A stretch of DNA of 64,000 nt from Pseudooceanicola nitratireducens (GCF_900109195.1 NZ_FNZG01000003.1:558001-622000), one strand, 5' to 3'; counted from the first letter of the stretch, positions 8,623 through 18,203 are shown. Notes: a model not told the origin generated them from the letters alone. Made by a program: numbers and translations.

Positions 8623-8889
8623 ACGATCGACCTCCGGCCGACGCATGCCGAATGCCGCATGATGGCGGGTCCGTTTCCCAAGCATGTCGGCACGAGGATC
8701 AGCCGGGATGTGACGGCCAGCCATAGCCCCGGGTCAAGTGCGTTCCAGTCACTTTGGGATCTTGTCGTTTTCGCGGATCGACCATACTCAGCCCGCGACC
8801 CCGCCTGACACGAGAGCGGACGAAAAACAAAGGAGCCGGCCCTCAAAGGCCCTATCCCGGGCCGAACCACTGATTGCTATTTGAAATAG

Positions 8890-8964
8890 TGGTGCCCGGG
8901 GGCGGAATCGAACCACCGACACGAGGATTTTCAATCCACTGCTCTACCCCTGAGCTACCCGGGC
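8890..8964 (-). tRNA. tRNA-Phe (anticodon GAA)
   Basis: Read on the minus strand, the sequence folds as a cloverleaf. The acceptor stem is GCCCGGG/CCCGGGC with discriminator A and an encoded CCA, the D arm is GCTC/GAGC, and the T arm is GGTGG-TTCGATT-CCGCC. The anticodon loop TTGAAAA gives anticodon GAA, phenylalanine. The anticodon stem GTGGA/TCCTC has a T-T mismatch at the second pair. The gene stands alone, about 700 bases before ctaD, which is on the opposite strand. Confidence 0.96.
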
Positions 8965-9681
8965 ACGGGTCAAGACGGGCGATGCCGTCTTCGGGTTGCG
9001 GCGTTCTATGCGGGGGCGGAGGGCTTGTCCAGACCGATTTTGCGCATTTTTCGCCGCAAGCCGAAATTCTGCGGAAAAATGGCGGGGTGCCAAGGGATTG
9101 CCACGTGTTCTCAGGGGACTGGCAAGCGGACGTGGCGGTGCGGAGCGGGTTGGCCAGTCAGAGTACGCGGGCAAAGTCGGACACACTTGCTGCGCTTCGC
9201 AGGAGCGGCCCGGATTGCGTGCCCCACAGCCGGATTCTTGACCTATCAGGGCCCGTAGGTACGTCGGAATGATCTAAAGCATGAGGGGCCGCGGGCGAAC
9301 AGCCGTCTGAAGCCCACGACCCAAAGGTCAAAAGTTCGAATGCCAGCCACGCCACTGCTACCAGAGAACCCAGCCCCGAACTCCATGCCCCGGCTACACC
9401 GGCATGGCACCTTCTTCGTCATCCCCCATGACAGGTCGACACGACAGAGCGACTCGGCTCTGCCCGGTCCCGCTGCCCGGGCTGCACCTTGCGCCCCACG
9501 GCGGCAGCAGGCGCAGAATCCACCGGGATCCGCGACCAAAGGCGCAAGGGGGTGCGACAAATTTCTTTGATCTGCGTCAATACCGGCCATTGCCCGCAAC
9601 CCCTGATCATTCTAGAACCCGAATAATTCTCGCACGGCCCATGGGCTGGGCGGGATCCGTAACATCAGCAGGAGGCGAGAC
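8965..9681. other. 717-base stretch with no convincing gene
   Basis: No frame on either strand here shows recognisable domain content, a good ribosome-binding site and normal codon use together. All are arginine/proline-rich shadow frames. Around 9285-9360 there is a tRNA-like tail (AGTTCGAATGCC ... CTACCA) whose T stem does not pair, so it is not annotated as a gene. The last part must hold the ctaD promoter. GCAGGAGG at about 9668-9675 is the ctaD ribosome-binding site. Confidence 0.6.
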
Positions 9682-11355
9682 ATGGCTGACGCAGCCGTTC
9701 ACGGCCATGGACATGAAGACAACCGTGGGTTTTTCACCCGCTGGTTCATGTCCACCAACCACAAGGATATCGGGATCCTCTACCTCGTCGTTTCGGCGCT
9801 GGCAGGCCTGATCTCCGTTCTTTTCACCGTATACATGCGCATGGAGCTGATGCATCCGGGCGTGCAATACATGTGCCTCGAGGGCGCGCGGTTCATCGCC
9901 GACAGCGGTGCGACCTGTACGCCGAACGGCCATCTGTGGAACGTGATGATCACCTATCACGGCGTCCTGATGATGTTCTTCGTGGTGATTCCCGCGCTCT
10001 TCGGCGGTTTCGGCAACTACTTCATGCCGCTGCAGATCGGTGCGCCGGACATGGCTTTCCCGCGGATGAACAACCTGTCCTTCTGGATGTACTTCGTCGG
10101 TGTGGCCCTGGGCGTCGCATCGCTGCTGGCACCGGGTGGCAACGGCCAGGCCGGGTCCGGCGTGGGCTGGGTTCTGTACCCGCCGCTGTCGACGACCGAA
10201 GGCGGATCCTCGATGGATCTGGCGATCTTTGCCGTGCACGTTTCGGGTGCGTCCTCGATCCTGGGTGCGATCAACATCATCACCACCTTCCTGAACATGC
10301 GTGCCCCCGGCATGACCCTGTTCAAGGTGCCGCTGTTCGCCTGGTCGATCTTCGTCACCGCCTGGCTGATCCTTCTGGCCCTGCCCGTGCTGGCCGGCGC
10401 GATCACCATGCTGCTGACCGACCGCAACTTCGGGACGACCTTCTTCGACCCGTCGGGCGGTGGTGACCCGATCCTGTATCAGCACATCCTGTGGTTCTTC
10501 GGCCACCCGGAAGTGTACATCATCATCCTGCCCGGCTTCGGCATTATCTCTCACGTGATCTCCACCTTCGCGCGCAAGCCGATCTTCGGCTACCTGCCGA
10601 TGGTTCTGGCGATCATCGCAATTGGTGTTCTGGGCTTCGTCGTCTGGGCGCACCACATGTACACCGTGGGCATGTCCCTGACCCAGCAAAGCTACTTCAT
10701 GATGGCCACCATGGTCATCGCGGTTCCGACCGGCGTGAAGGTGTTCAGCTGGATCGCGACGATGTGGGGCGGCTCGATCGAGTTCAAGACCCCGATGCTC
10801 TGGGCCTTCGGCTTCCTGTTCCTCTTCACCGTGGGCGGCGTGACCGGCCTGGTGCTGAGCCAGGCACCGGTGGACCGCGCCTACCATGACACCTACTACG
10901 TGGTTGCACACTTCCACTACGTGATGTCCCTGGGTGCCGTCTTCGCCATCTTCGCCGGGATCTACTTCTACTTCGGCAAGATGACCGGTCGTCAGTACCC
11001 CGAGACCCTGGGCAAGATCCACTTCTGGATGATGTTCATCGGTGCCAACCTGACCTTCTTCCCCCAGCACTTCCTGGGCCGTCAGGGCATGCCCCGCCGC
11101 TACATCGACTACCCGGAGGCCTTCGCGACCTGGAACTACTGGTCGTCCATGGGTGCCTTCCTGTCCTTCGCCTCTTTCCTGCTGTTCTTCGGCATCATGA
11201 TCTACGCCCTGCTGCGTGGCACCAAGATCACCGAAAACAACTACTGGAACGAATATGCCGACACGCTGGAGTGGACCCTGCCCTCTCCGCCGCCCGAGCA
11301 TACCTTCGAAATCCTCCCCAAGCAGGAGGACTGGGACAAGGGCCACGCCCACTGA
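9682..11355 (+). CDS. ctaD: Cytochrome c oxidase subunit I, aa3 type (557 aa)
   Basis: This is the catalytic subunit of the terminal oxidase. It holds heme a, heme a3 and CuB and pumps protons in the inner membrane. Diagnostic motifs are [12 protein letters not shown] at the first helix, [11 protein letters not shown] (heme a ligand), [17 protein letters not shown] (CuB His, the covalently linked Tyr and the D-channel Glu), WAHHMYTVG (CuB His pair), [16 protein letters not shown] (heme ligands) and FFPQHFLG. Twelve hydrophobic helices and the length match the family. It stands alone, not with ctaC/ctaE, as is common in Rhodobacterales. A strong terminator follows. Confidence 0.98.
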   Translation: MADAAVHGHGHEDNRGFFTRWFMSTNHKDIGILYLVVSALAGLISVLFTVYMRMELMHPGVQYMCLEGARFIADSGATCTPNGHLWNVMITYHGVLMMFFVVIPALFGGFGNYFMPLQIGAPDMAFPRMNNLSFWMYFVGVALGVASLLAPGGNGQAGSGVGWVLYPPLSTTEGGSSMDLAIFAVHVSGASSILGAINIITTFLNMRAPGMTLFKVPLFAWSIFVTAWLILLALPVLAGAITMLLTDRNFGTTFFDPSGGGDPILYQHILWFFGHPEVYIIILPGFGIISHVISTFARKPIFGYLPMVLAIIAIGVLGFVVWAHHMYTVGMSLTQQSYFMMATMVIAVPTGVKVFSWIATMWGGSIEFKTPMLWAFGFLFLFTVGGVTGLVLSQAPVDRAYHDTYYVVAHFHYVMSLGAVFAIFAGIYFYFGKMTGRQYPETLGKIHFWMMFIGANLTFFPQHFLGRQGMPRRYIDYPEAFATWNYWSSMGAFLSFASFLLFFGIMIYALLRGTKITENNYWNEYADTLEWTLPSPPPEHTFEILPKQEDWDKGHAH

Positions 11356-11379
11356 TCCCGGCCAGGTAAGGCAAGATCA

Positions 11380-11410
11380 AAGGCCGGGGGAAACCCCGGC
11401 CTTTTCCTTT
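11380..11410 (+). terminator. Rho-independent terminator after ctaD
   Basis: A stem AAGGCCGGGG / CCCCGGCCTT with a short GAAA-type loop is followed by TTCCTTTT, 25 bases after the ctaD stop. It separates ctaD from the DUF2244 gene. Confidence 0.85.
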
Positions 11411-11489
11411 TGCAGACGCCCCCCATGAAGGATGGCACGGTGGACCACTTGGCGGACTGCATGACGGATCCCAGGAAAGAGGACAGGCC

Positions 11490-11963
11490 ATGACCTATCG
11501 CTGGACCACCCCCGACCGGCTGGAGCTTCGCCCCCACAGGTCCCTGCCCCGCCGTGGCTTTGCCGGGGTGATCGGCCTGTTCTTCGTGCTGATCCTGGTG
11601 CCGCTGACGGCCATGCTGGGGACCATGGTGCTTTGGGGTCTACTGCCCTTTGCCATGATCGCCCTGGGCGCTTTGTGGTGGGGGTTGGAACGCAGCTATC
11701 GCGACGGCGACATCCTTGAGGTTCTGGCGATCGAGGATCCGGAGGTCACCCTGACCCGCACCAACCCCGACCGTTCCGTGCAGGAGTGGCGCTGCAACGG
11801 CCACTGGGTGCGTGTGACCAAACACGACACCGGCGGCCCGGTCCCGCACTACGTCACGCTGAACGGCAACGGCCGCGAGGTCGAGATCGGGGCCTTCCTC
11901 TCCGAAGACGAACGCAAGGCACTGTACGGTGAACTGGCCAGCCGGATGCGAGAGCTGCGGTAG
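11490..11963 (+). CDS. DUF2244 membrane protein (157 aa)
   Basis: The N-terminal region, ELRPHRSLPRRGFAGVIG, is followed by a hydrophobic hairpin of two helices (about residues 26-66). A cytosolic beta-rich part with RSYRDGDILEVLAIED and SVQEWRCNGHWVRVTKHD then matches the DUF2244 family. The last helix, FLSEDERKALYGELASRMREL, is also typical. These proteins are often encoded near cytochrome oxidase genes in alphaproteobacteria, as here. No biochemical role is established, and a part in oxidase assembly is only suggested by context. Confidence 0.85.
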   Translation: MTYRWTTPDRLELRPHRSLPRRGFAGVIGLFFVLILVPLTAMLGTMVLWGLLPFAMIALGALWWGLERSYRDGDILEVLAIEDPEVTLTRTNPDRSVQEWRCNGHWVRVTKHDTGGPVPHYVTLNGNGREVEIGAFLSEDERKALYGELASRMRELR

Positions 11964-12011
11964 CGGTTGCTTCGGCACCCCGGGCGAACCGGTGCCTGTC
12001 CGGTTAGTCCT

Positions 12012-12115
12012 CAGTCCGTCAGTCCGTCAGTCCGTCAGTCCGTCAGTCCGTCAGTCCGTCAGTCCGTCAGTCCGTCAGTCCGTCAGTCCGTCAGTCCGTC
12101 AGTCCGTCAGTCCGT
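12012..12115 (+). repeat. Perfect octanucleotide tandem repeat, 13 x CAGTCCGT
   Basis: Thirteen uninterrupted, identical copies of CAGTCCGT fill 104 bases. They begin 48 bases after the DUF2244 stop and lie between it and the minus-strand DUF3008 gene. Because 8 is not a multiple of 3, any copy-number change would shift a reading frame. No credible gene runs through the array. A perfect array implies recent expansion by slipped-strand replication, so copy number probably differs between strains. Confidence 0.97.
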
Positions 12116-12200
12116 CGAATGCGGGATACCGCTGCTGTCCAGCGGAATATCCGTTGGCTGGCGCGATCCAGTCCCGTTTCCGAACAATAGCCCTGCGGGC

Positions 12201-12380
12201 TCAGGCTTCCTCGGGCAGATCGTCATGCGGGGTCGAGGCCATCTTTTCCAGCTCGGCCTCGCTCATGTCGTCGTACATCTCTTTCGATGCGCCTTGCAGG
12301 TCCTTCACCTTGGTGTCGCCCCGCTTGGCAGACAGGGCGGCACCTGCGGCGCGTTGCTGGGCCTTGGACTGGGCTTTCAT
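12201..12380 (-). CDS. DUF3008 small basic-acidic protein (59 aa)
   Basis: The protein begins MKAQSKAQQRAAGAALSAKR and continues with KVKDLQGASKEMYDDMSEAE, the pattern of the DUF3008 family (usually about 60 residues). These are lysine-rich at the N-terminus with a conserved MYDSMSE-like helix. The ATG at 12380 has AGGAGA 6-8 bases upstream. The frame continues upstream, but that sequence is arginine/proline-rich and unrelated. The function is unknown; stress-linked expression has been suggested for relatives. It is downstream of kynU on the same strand, with its own gap of about 140 bases. Confidence 0.85.
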   Translation of the reverse strand: MKAQSKAQQRAAGAALSAKRGDTKVKDLQGASKEMYDDMSEAELEKMASTPHDDLPEEA

Positions 12381-12524
12381 GGGTGCTCTCCTGTTCGAAC
12401 GTCTTCGCGGGGTCACCGGGAAAACGCCCCCCTCTCCCGTAGGGTTCCACGCCCGGGACGGCACACCGCAAAACGCCCGACCTGATGGCCGGGCGTTCTT
12501 TACTGTCCACAGTCGAAGGAAGGC

Positions 12525-13736
12525 TCAGGTCACGCGACCCTTGGCATGATATTCCGGCCGGTCCCACAAGCGGTTGTCGATCACATCCGCCAGGATATCC
12601 ACCGCCGCGATCACGTCGTCCCGGTCGATATAAAGCGGCGTGAAGCCAAACCGCATGACGTCGGGCGCGCGGAAGTCGCCGATGACGCCCCGGGCGATCA
12701 GTGCCTGCATCGCAGCATAGCCTTGCTCGAAGGCGAAGGACACCTGACTGCCGCGTTCGTCCGCGTTGCGCGGGCTGATCAGCCGCAGCGCGGGGCAGCG
12801 GGCCTCGACCTCCTGGATGAAGGTCTCGCTCAGCGCGACCGAGGCGTCGCGGACCGCCGACATCTCGATCCCGTCCCAGGCGCGCATGGCGGTTTCCAGC
12901 GCCGACATCTGGATCACCGGCGGGGTGCCGACCCGCATGCGTTCGATATCCACCGCCGGGCGATAGTCCAGATCGAAGGCAAAGGGCGCATCATGCCCCA
13001 TCCAGCCGGACAGCGCCGGCTGCGCCTGCCCCACAAGGTCGGAACGGATATAGATGAAGGCGGGCGCCCCGGGCCCGCCGTTGAGGTACTTGTAGGTACA
13101 GCCCACGGCGAATTCGCAGCCCGACCCGGCCAGGTCGACCGGCACGGCCCCGGCGGAATGCGCCAGGTCCCAGATCATCACCGCGCCCTTTTCATGCGCC
13201 TTGCGGGTGATCGCCTGCATGTCGTGCATCCGGCCGGTGCGGTAATCGACCTGGGTGATCATGACCACGGCGATCTCGTCCGTGATGGCGTCCAGCACCG
13301 CCTCGGGGTCGACGACGCGCAGTTCATGGCCGCGGTCCAGGTGCCGGATCAGCCCCTGCGCGATATAGAGATCCGACGGGAAATTGCCGTTGTCCGACAG
13401 CACCACCCGGCGGTCAGGCCGCATCAAAAGCGCAGCGGACAGCGCCTGGTAGACCTTCAGCGACAGCGTGTCGCCCATCACGACCGACCCTTCGGGCGCG
13501 CCGATCAGCCGGGCGACCTGATTGCCGACGCGCACCGGCTGGCCCATCCAGTCGTCCACGTTCCAGCCCTTGATCAGGTGCTGGCCCCATTCTTCCTGCA
13601 CGACCTTGTCCAGGTGCGGCACCACGGCGCGCGGCAGCGGGCCCAGGGAATTGCCATCCAGATAGATCACCCCTTCGGGCAGGTGGAACCGGTCCTTCAC
13701 CGGCAGGGTTACGGGCTGGGTAACGGGATCGCTCAT
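12525..13736 (-). CDS. kynU: Kynureninase (403 aa)
   Basis: This PLP enzyme cleaves L-kynurenine to anthranilate and alanine. Motifs include [12 protein letters not shown] near the N-terminus, [10 protein letters not shown] (cofactor phosphate and substrate region), [16 protein letters not shown] with Asp190 and His193 contacting PLP, and [16 protein letters not shown] with Lys216 as the Schiff-base lysine. Length fits the bacterial family. Its ATG overlaps the kynA stop (ATGA), so the two are translated together. It is the last gene of the minus-strand operon that begins with the thioesterase. It supplies anthranilate for the CoA ligase encoded at 34.3 kb. Confidence 0.97.
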   Translation of the reverse strand: MSDPVTQPVTLPVKDRFHLPEGVIYLDGNSLGPLPRAVVPHLDKVVQEEWGQHLIKGWNVDDWMGQPVRVGNQVARLIGAPEGSVVMGDTLSLKVYQALSAALLMRPDRRVVLSDNGNFPSDLYIAQGLIRHLDRGHELRVVDPEAVLDAITDEIAVVMITQVDYRTGRMHDMQAITRKAHEKGAVMIWDLAHSAGAVPVDLAGSGCEFAVGCTYKYLNGGPGAPAFIYIRSDLVGQAQPALSGWMGHDAPFAFDLDYRPAVDIERMRVGTPPVIQMSALETAMRAWDGIEMSAVRDASVALSETFIQEVEARCPALRLISPRNADERGSQVSFAFEQGYAAMQALIARGVIGDFRAPDVMRFGFTPLYIDRDDVIAAVDILADVIDNRLWDRPEYHAKGRVT

Positions 13737-14566
13737 AGGGCTCCTCGCAGGTTCCAGAGTTCGGGGAAAAGCTCGACCTCGAGCATGCGGCGCAGGTAGG
13801 TCACGCCGCTGGTGCCGCCGGTGCCGCGCTTGAACCCGATGATCCGTTCGACCGTGGTGACGTGGTTGAAGCGCCAGCGGCGGAAGTAATCCTCAAGGTC
13901 CACCAGCTTCTCGGCCAGTTCATACAGCGACCAGTACTTGCGCGGATCCTGGTAGACGCGGGTCCAGGCCTGGGTCACCGCGTCATCGGCCTGGTGCGGG
14001 GCATCCATGCGATAGACGGAAGCATCGAAACTGACCCCCATCTCCTGCGCCAGCAGATCCAGCGCCACGTGATACAGCGACTTCTGCGCCAGTTCATCCT
14101 GCAGCATCGCCAGCAGTTCGGGCCGGTGTTCATGCGGTTTGACCATCGCGGGATTGCGGTTGCCCAGCACGAATTCGATCAGCCGGTACTGATGCGACTG
14201 GAAGCCCGACGACCGGCCAAGCGCATCGCGGAAGGCCCCGTATTCACTGGGCGTCATCGTGCGCAGCACATCCCAGGCGCTGTTCAGCTGTTCGAAAATC
14301 CGCGCCACGCGCGTCAGCATCTTGAAGCTTTGCCGCAGTTCCCCGGCCGCGACCGCCCGCCGCGCGGCGGCCAGTTCGAACAGCGCCAGACGCATCCACA
14401 ACTCGGACGTCTGGTGCTGGATGATGAACAGCATCTCGTCATGGGTGTCAGACCGGGGGGCCTGTGCCCCGATGATCTGGTCCAAGGACAGGTAATCGAC
14501 ATAGCTCATGTCCTTGGCAAAGGACATGCGGGCCCCGTCGCCCGCCGGATCATAGGCGTCGCTCAT
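13733..14566 (-). CDS. kynA: Tryptophan 2,3-dioxygenase (277 aa)
   Basis: This heme dioxygenase opens the indole ring of L-tryptophan to N-formylkynurenine, the first step of the kynurenine route. The signature [16 protein letters not shown] is followed by [18 protein letters not shown] with the distal His51 that contacts the indole NH. Later, [19 protein letters not shown] contains the proximal heme ligand His235, and [15 protein letters not shown] binds substrate carboxylate and ammonium groups. The start at 14566 is used, though the Met at residue 14 or 20 could also initiate. It is followed directly by kynU and preceded by a small RAM-domain gene. Confidence 0.97.
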   Translation of the reverse strand: MSDAYDPAGDGARMSFAKDMSYVDYLSLDQIIGAQAPRSDTHDEMLFIIQHQTSELWMRLALFELAAARRAVAAGELRQSFKMLTRVARIFEQLNSAWDVLRTMTPSEYGAFRDALGRSSGFQSHQYRLIEFVLGNRNPAMVKPHEHRPELLAMLQDELAQKSLYHVALDLLAQEMGVSFDASVYRMDAPHQADDAVTQAWTRVYQDPRKYWSLYELAEKLVDLEDYFRRWRFNHVTTVERIIGFKRGTGGTSGVTYLRRMLEVELFPELWNLRGAL

Positions 14567-14606
14567 GCGCCCCTCCCCCCTTGTTCGCCAGACGTCCCCG
14601 CAGGGA

Positions 14607-14843
14607 TCAGAAGGCGGTGAATGTCATTGTGGTCAGCGTGCGCTCGATCCCCTCGACCGAGAAGATCGTATCGCTCAGGTAATGGCCGATATCCTGATCC
14701 TTGGGCACGTAGATCTTCAGCAGAAGGTCATACTGCCCCGAGGTCGAATAGAGTTCCGAATGCACTTCCTTCAGCGCGATGGCGTCGGCGACCTTGTAGG
14801 CCTGGCCGGGTTTGCACTGAATCTGCACGAACACACATTGCAT
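14607..14843 (-). CDS. Stand-alone Lrp/AsnC ligand-binding (RAM) domain (78 aa)
   Basis: The 78 residues form one beta-alpha-beta-beta-alpha-beta RAM domain with no DNA-binding helix-turn-helix. It starts [21 protein letters not shown], has the central [17 protein letters not shown], and ends [17 protein letters not shown]. Such stand-alone domains form ring-shaped oligomers and bind amino acids. The ATG at 14843 has GAAGGAAG upstream. It lies between the RidA-family gene and kynA in the same operon, so tryptophan, kynurenine or anthranilate is a plausible ligand (inference). It might also modify the activity of the full-length Lrp proteins encoded near 48-49 kb. Confidence 0.85.
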   Translation of the reverse strand: MQCVFVQIQCKPGQAYKVADAIALKEVHSELYSTSGQYDLLLKIYVPKDQDIGHYLSDTIFSVEGIERTLTTMTFTAF

Positions 14844-14920
14844 GGCTTGCTTCCTTCTTGTCGCGATCCCCAAGGGGTCGGCGTCGGTCTCTGCTTCGGT
14901 CACTGTGTCGGACCATGGCC

Positions 14921-15319
14921 TCAGGACGGCAGGACCGCCGTCGCCTCGATCTCGACTTTGGCATCGTCTTCCACCAGCGCGCTGACCACAACCATGGTCA
15001 TGGCCGGAAAGTGATATCCCATCACCTCGCGGTAGGCGCGACCCACTTCGCCCTGATGCGCGACATATTCCTTCTTGTCGGTCACATACCAGGTCAGGCG
15101 GGTGATATCCTCGACTTTGCCGCCGGCCGCATGGACCACGTCGGCGATATTCTGCAGCGCCTGTTTCATCTGGCCGATGAAATCCTTCGCCTCAAAGACC
15201 TGATCAGCGGTCCAGCCGATCTGGCCGCCGACGAACAGCACGCGCCCCTCGGCCACCATGCCGTTTGCATATCCCTTGGCCGGTTTCCAGCCCTCTGGAT
15301 GGATCGTCAGTGTGCTCAC
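14921..15319 (-). CDS. RidA/YjgF-family protein lacking the catalytic Arg (132 aa)
   Basis: A single RidA domain covers the protein: GMVAEGRVLFVGGQIGW, then QMKQALQNIADVVHAAGG, and VEIEATAVLP at the end. In imine-deaminating RidA the segment FPARSCVEV carries the key arginine. Here it reads FPAMTMVVV with Met107 in that place, so classic 2-aminoacrylate deamination is not expected. It belongs to one of the other Rid groups, some of which sit in catabolic operons. The GTG at 15319 overlaps the thioesterase stop (GTGA), and GGAGG lies 5-7 bases before it. It may act on a ring-derived enamine, but that is speculative given the missing arginine. Confidence 0.88.
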   Translation of the reverse strand: MSTLTIHPEGWKPAKGYANGMVAEGRVLFVGGQIGWTADQVFEAKDFIGQMKQALQNIADVVHAAGGKVEDITRLTWYVTDKKEYVAHQGEVGRAYREVMGYHFPAMTMVVVSALVEDDAKVEIEATAVLPS

Positions 15320-15735
15320 ACCGTTTCCTCCGAATAGTTCACCAATATCTCGCGCACGGCCTGCGGCCAGCGCTGTGCTTTCATCTGGTCCAGGTGGACC
15401 AGGACCAAAGTGCCCCGCACCGTCAGCCGATCCTGCCCGCCGCACCGCCCCTGAAGGGTGAAATCGGCGCTGGCCCCGCCGACGCGGGCAAAGGCAAAGG
15501 ACCACTCCATCACGTCACCCAGACGTGTCGGCGCATGGAAATCGGACTGGATGCGCCCCATGGGAACGCCCATGCGTTCGACCACGTGCATCTGGTTGAA
15601 GGACCAGCCGACCACGGCGTCGAAAAAGGTTTCGACCACCGCATTTATCATCTCGAAATAGCGCGGGTAGAAGACGATCCCCGCCGGGTCGCAGTGCTGG
15701 AACATCACCGCATTCTGATGCGCAAAGATGGCCAT
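15316..15735 (-). CDS. Hotdog-fold acyl-CoA thioesterase, 4HBT type (139 aa)
   Basis: The catalytic signature of 4-hydroxybenzoyl-CoA-type thioesterases is at the N-terminus: FQHCDPAGIVFYPRYFEM with Asp16. It is followed by the hotdog helix and a beta core (RLTVRGTLVLVHLD). Length is normal for the family. It is the promoter-proximal gene of the operon thioesterase / RidA-like / RAM / kynA / kynU, and it overlaps the next gene by 4 bases. A likely role is to release CoA from a stalled 2-aminobenzoyl-CoA or ring-product thioester. A similar thioesterase accompanies the 2-aminobenzoyl-CoA pathway elsewhere. Confidence 0.9.
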   Translation of the reverse strand: MAIFAHQNAVMFQHCDPAGIVFYPRYFEMINAVVETFFDAVVGWSFNQMHVVERMGVPMGRIQSDFHAPTRLGDVMEWSFAFARVGGASADFTLQGRCGGQDRLTVRGTLVLVHLDQMKAQRWPQAVREILVNYSEETV

Positions 15736-15827
15736 GGCGGCTCCTGCCTCCGGGGCCCCGAGGGGGCGGGCGATTGAAAACCGGGCAGAAACTGCCCTGC
15801 GACTGGGGTCACATTCGGCCAGCCACA

Positions 15828-15867
15828 GAGAAATTTCAAGCCTAAAGTTTTATACTTGAAATTTCTC
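15828..15867. promoter_or_regulatory. Long inverted repeat, candidate MarR operator
   Basis: Two perfect 13-base arms, GAGAAATTTCAAG (15828-15840) and CTTGAAATTTCTC (15855-15867), surround a 14-base AT-rich spacer. They lie in the divergent region between the thioesterase (start 15735) and the monooxygenase (start 15918). The core half-sites TTTCAAG and CTTGAAA recur at 31681-31709 in front of the MarR gene. The position fits control of both divergent operons by one protein. Assignment to the MarR protein is inference. Confidence 0.7.
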
Positions 15868-15917
15868 GGAAGGGATGGAAGGCTCTGCCCAAGAACCGCT
15901 CAGCAGGAGGGAAGATC

Positions 15918-18203
15918 ATGAAGGTTGTCTGTCTCGGAGGTGGGCCCGCGGGCCTGTATTTCGCCATCAGTCTCAAGCTGCGGGATCCGCAGGCCGAAAT
16001 CCTTGTGCTGGAACGCAACAAGCCCGATGACACCTTTGGCTGGGGCGTCGTCCTGTCGGATGAAACCCTGGACAACATGCGGACCAACGACCCCGCAAGC
16101 GCCGCGACCATCGCCAAGCATTTCGCCTATTGGGACGACATCAAGGTGGTGAAAGAGGACGTCGCGATCACCTCGTCCGGCCATGGGTTCTGCGGCCTGG
16201 GCCGCAAGCAGATGCTGATCGACCTGCAGAACCGCGCCCGAGAGCTGGGGATCGAGCTGCGGTTCGAAACCGAGGTCGACGATATCGACCGGCTCAAGTC
16301 CGAATACGATCTGGTGGTGGCCGCCGACGGCATCAACTCCAAGACCCGCACCCGCTATGCCGAGCATTTCAAACCCGAGATCGACACCCGCGCCTGCAAG
16401 TTCATTTGGCTGGGCACCCATGCCAAGTTCGACGATGCCTTTACCTTCATTTTCAAGAAGACCGATCACGGCTGGATCTGGGCCCATGCCTACCAGTTCG
16501 ACGACAATACCGCGACCTTCATCGTGGAATGCGCCGAAGACACGTGGACGGGCCTTGGCTTCGACCAGATGGACCAGGACCAGACCGTGGCGGAATGCGA
16601 ACGCATCTTTGCTGACCACCTGGGCGGCAACGACCTGATTTCCAACATGAAACACCTGCGCGGCTCGGCCTGGCTGAACTTCAACCGGGTGCTGTGCGAG
16701 AAATGGCATCACGAGAATGTCGTGCTGTTGGGCGATGCCTCGGCCACGGCGCATTTCTCGATCGGGTCCGGGTCGAAACTGGCCATCGAATCCGCCATCG
16801 CGCTGGCCGAACTGGTGCACAGCAAGCCGACCCTGGAAGAGGCCTTCAAGACCTACCAGGAAGATCGCCGCCTGGACGTGCTGCGCCTGCAATCGGCCGC
16901 CCGCAACTCGACCGAGTGGTTCGAGGAAGTTGAACGTTACCTGCACCTGGATCCGGTCCAGTTCACCTATTCCCTGCTGACCCGCAGCCAGCGCATCAGC
17001 CACGAGAACCTGCGCCTGCGCGATCCCGAATGGCTGCGGTCAGCCGAGGAATGGTTCCAGGCGCAAGCCGGCGAGAACGGTGTGCACCGCGCGCCGATGT
17101 TCGCCCCCTACCGTCTGCGCGACATGTCCCTGAAGAACCGCGTCGTGGTGTCCCCCATGGCGCAGTACAAGGCCGTCGACGGCTGCCCGACCGACTGGCA
17201 TTTCACCCATTACGCCGAACGCGCCAAGGGCGGTGCGGGTCTGGTCTATATCGAAATGACCTGTGTCAGCCCCGAAGGCCGGATCACCCCCGGCTGCCCC
17301 GGCCTGTATGCGCCCGAACATGAAGAGGCCTGGAAACGCCTGACTGGCTTTATCCATGCCGAAACGACCGCGAAGCTCTGCATGCAGATCGGCCATTCGG
17401 GGCGCAAGGGGTCGACCCAGCTGGGCTGGGACGACATGGACGCGCCGCTGAAGGACGGCAACTGGCAGACCGTCTCGGCCTCTTCTATCCCCTGGGATCA
17501 GGGCCACGCCGCGCCGCGCGCCATCGACCGGGCCGAGATGGACGTGATCCGCGATCAGTTCGTCGCCGCCACCGAAATGGCCGACCGCGCCGGGTTCGAC
17601 ATGGTCGAACTGCATGCCGCCCACGGCTATCTGCTGTCGTCCTTCATCTCGCCCGTGTCGAACACTCGCGATGACGACTATGGCGGGTCGCTGGAAAACC
17701 GCATGCGCTATCCGCTGGAAGTCTTTGCCGCCATGCGCGCCGTCTGGCCCGAAGCCAAGCCCATGTCGGTCCGCATCTCGGCCAGCGATTGGGTCGAGGG
17801 CGGCGTCACCGCGGAAGAAGCCGTGCAGATCGCCGCCATGTTCCGTGCCGCCGGTGTCGATATCGTCGACGTCTCGGCCGGGCAGACCAGCACCGATGCG
17901 CGGCCCGTCTATGGCCGGATGTTCCAGACCCCCTTCTCGGACCGGATCCGCAACGAAGGCGGCCTGCCCACCATGGCGGTCGGCAATATCTATGAACCCG
18001 ATCACGTGAACTCGATCCTGATGGCCGGGCGCGCGGATCTCGTCTGTCTGGCGCGACCGCACCTGGCCGATCCCTACTGGACGCTGCATGCCGCCGCTGC
18101 CCTGGGCGACGAGGCAACGGAATGGCCCCTGCCCTACCTGGCGGGCCGCGACCAGATGCGCCGCCTTGCGGAACGCGGCGAAGGTCTGGGGATCAAGGTA
18201 TGA
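15918..18203 (+). CDS. 2-Aminobenzoyl-CoA monooxygenase/reductase-type flavoprotein (761 aa)
   Basis: Two flavin domains are fused. Residues 1 to about 375 are a PHBH-like FAD monooxygenase, with [16 protein letters not shown] at 5-20 and [17 protein letters not shown] near 270. Residues about 390-761 are an old-yellow-enzyme barrel, with [30 protein letters not shown], the catalytic-face [11 protein letters not shown] near 565, and [11 protein letters not shown]. This is the architecture of the enzyme that hydroxylates and then reduces anthraniloyl-CoA. Such proteins are often labelled salicylyl-CoA 5-hydroxylase/oxidoreductase. A ribosome-binding AGGAGG precedes the ATG. It is coupled to the SDR gene by ATGA. 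Anthranilate from KynU and the aminobenzoate-CoA ligase support the aminobenzoyl-CoA assignment over salicylyl-CoA. Confidence 0.93.
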   Translation: MKVVCLGGGPAGLYFAISLKLRDPQAEILVLERNKPDDTFGWGVVLSDETLDNMRTNDPASAATIAKHFAYWDDIKVVKEDVAITSSGHGFCGLGRKQMLIDLQNRARELGIELRFETEVDDIDRLKSEYDLVVAADGINSKTRTRYAEHFKPEIDTRACKFIWLGTHAKFDDAFTFIFKKTDHGWIWAHAYQFDDNTATFIVECAEDTWTGLGFDQMDQDQTVAECERIFADHLGGNDLISNMKHLRGSAWLNFNRVLCEKWHHENVVLLGDASATAHFSIGSGSKLAIESAIALAELVHSKPTLEEAFKTYQEDRRLDVLRLQSAARNSTEWFEEVERYLHLDPVQFTYSLLTRSQRISHENLRLRDPEWLRSAEEWFQAQAGENGVHRAPMFAPYRLRDMSLKNRVVVSPMAQYKAVDGCPTDWHFTHYAERAKGGAGLVYIEMTCVSPEGRITPGCPGLYAPEHEEAWKRLTGFIHAETTAKLCMQIGHSGRKGSTQLGWDDMDAPLKDGNWQTVSASSIPWDQGHAAPRAIDRAEMDVIRDQFVAATEMADRAGFDMVELHAAHGYLLSSFISPVSNTRDDDYGGSLENRMRYPLEVFAAMRAVWPEAKPMSVRISASDWVEGGVTAEEAVQIAAMFRAAGVDIVDVSAGQTSTDARPVYGRMFQTPFSDRIRNEGGLPTMAVGNIYEPDHVNSILMAGRADLVCLARPHLADPYWTLHAAAALGDEATEWPLPYLAGRDQMRRLAERGEGLGIKV

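Noticed and set aside
8427-8870. 147-codon open frame on the minus strand
   Set aside because: It overlaps the small two-helix frame on the plus strand, has arginine/glutamine-rich shadow composition and no ribosome-binding site or recognisable domain.
9285-9362. tRNA-like tail AGTTCGAATGCC ... CTACCA upstream of ctaD
   Set aside because: The T stem (AAAAG/GCCAG) does not pair, no acceptor or D arm can be drawn, and no sensible anticodon stem is present. At most it is a decayed tRNA fragment.
9607-11352. 581-codon open frame antisense to ctaD
   Set aside because: It is the mirror of a strongly conserved oxidase gene. Its His/Asp/Gln/Gly-rich translation is typical of antisense high-GC frames.
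12001-12120. CRISPR array at the tandem repeat
   Set aside because: The units are 8 bases with no spacers, and there are no cas genes in the window.
11967-12485. Open frames running through the octanucleotide array (SVRQSVSP repeats)
   Set aside because: The peptide repeat is only the translation of CAGTCCGT in three phases. The frames have no start signal and overlap the DUF3008 gene.
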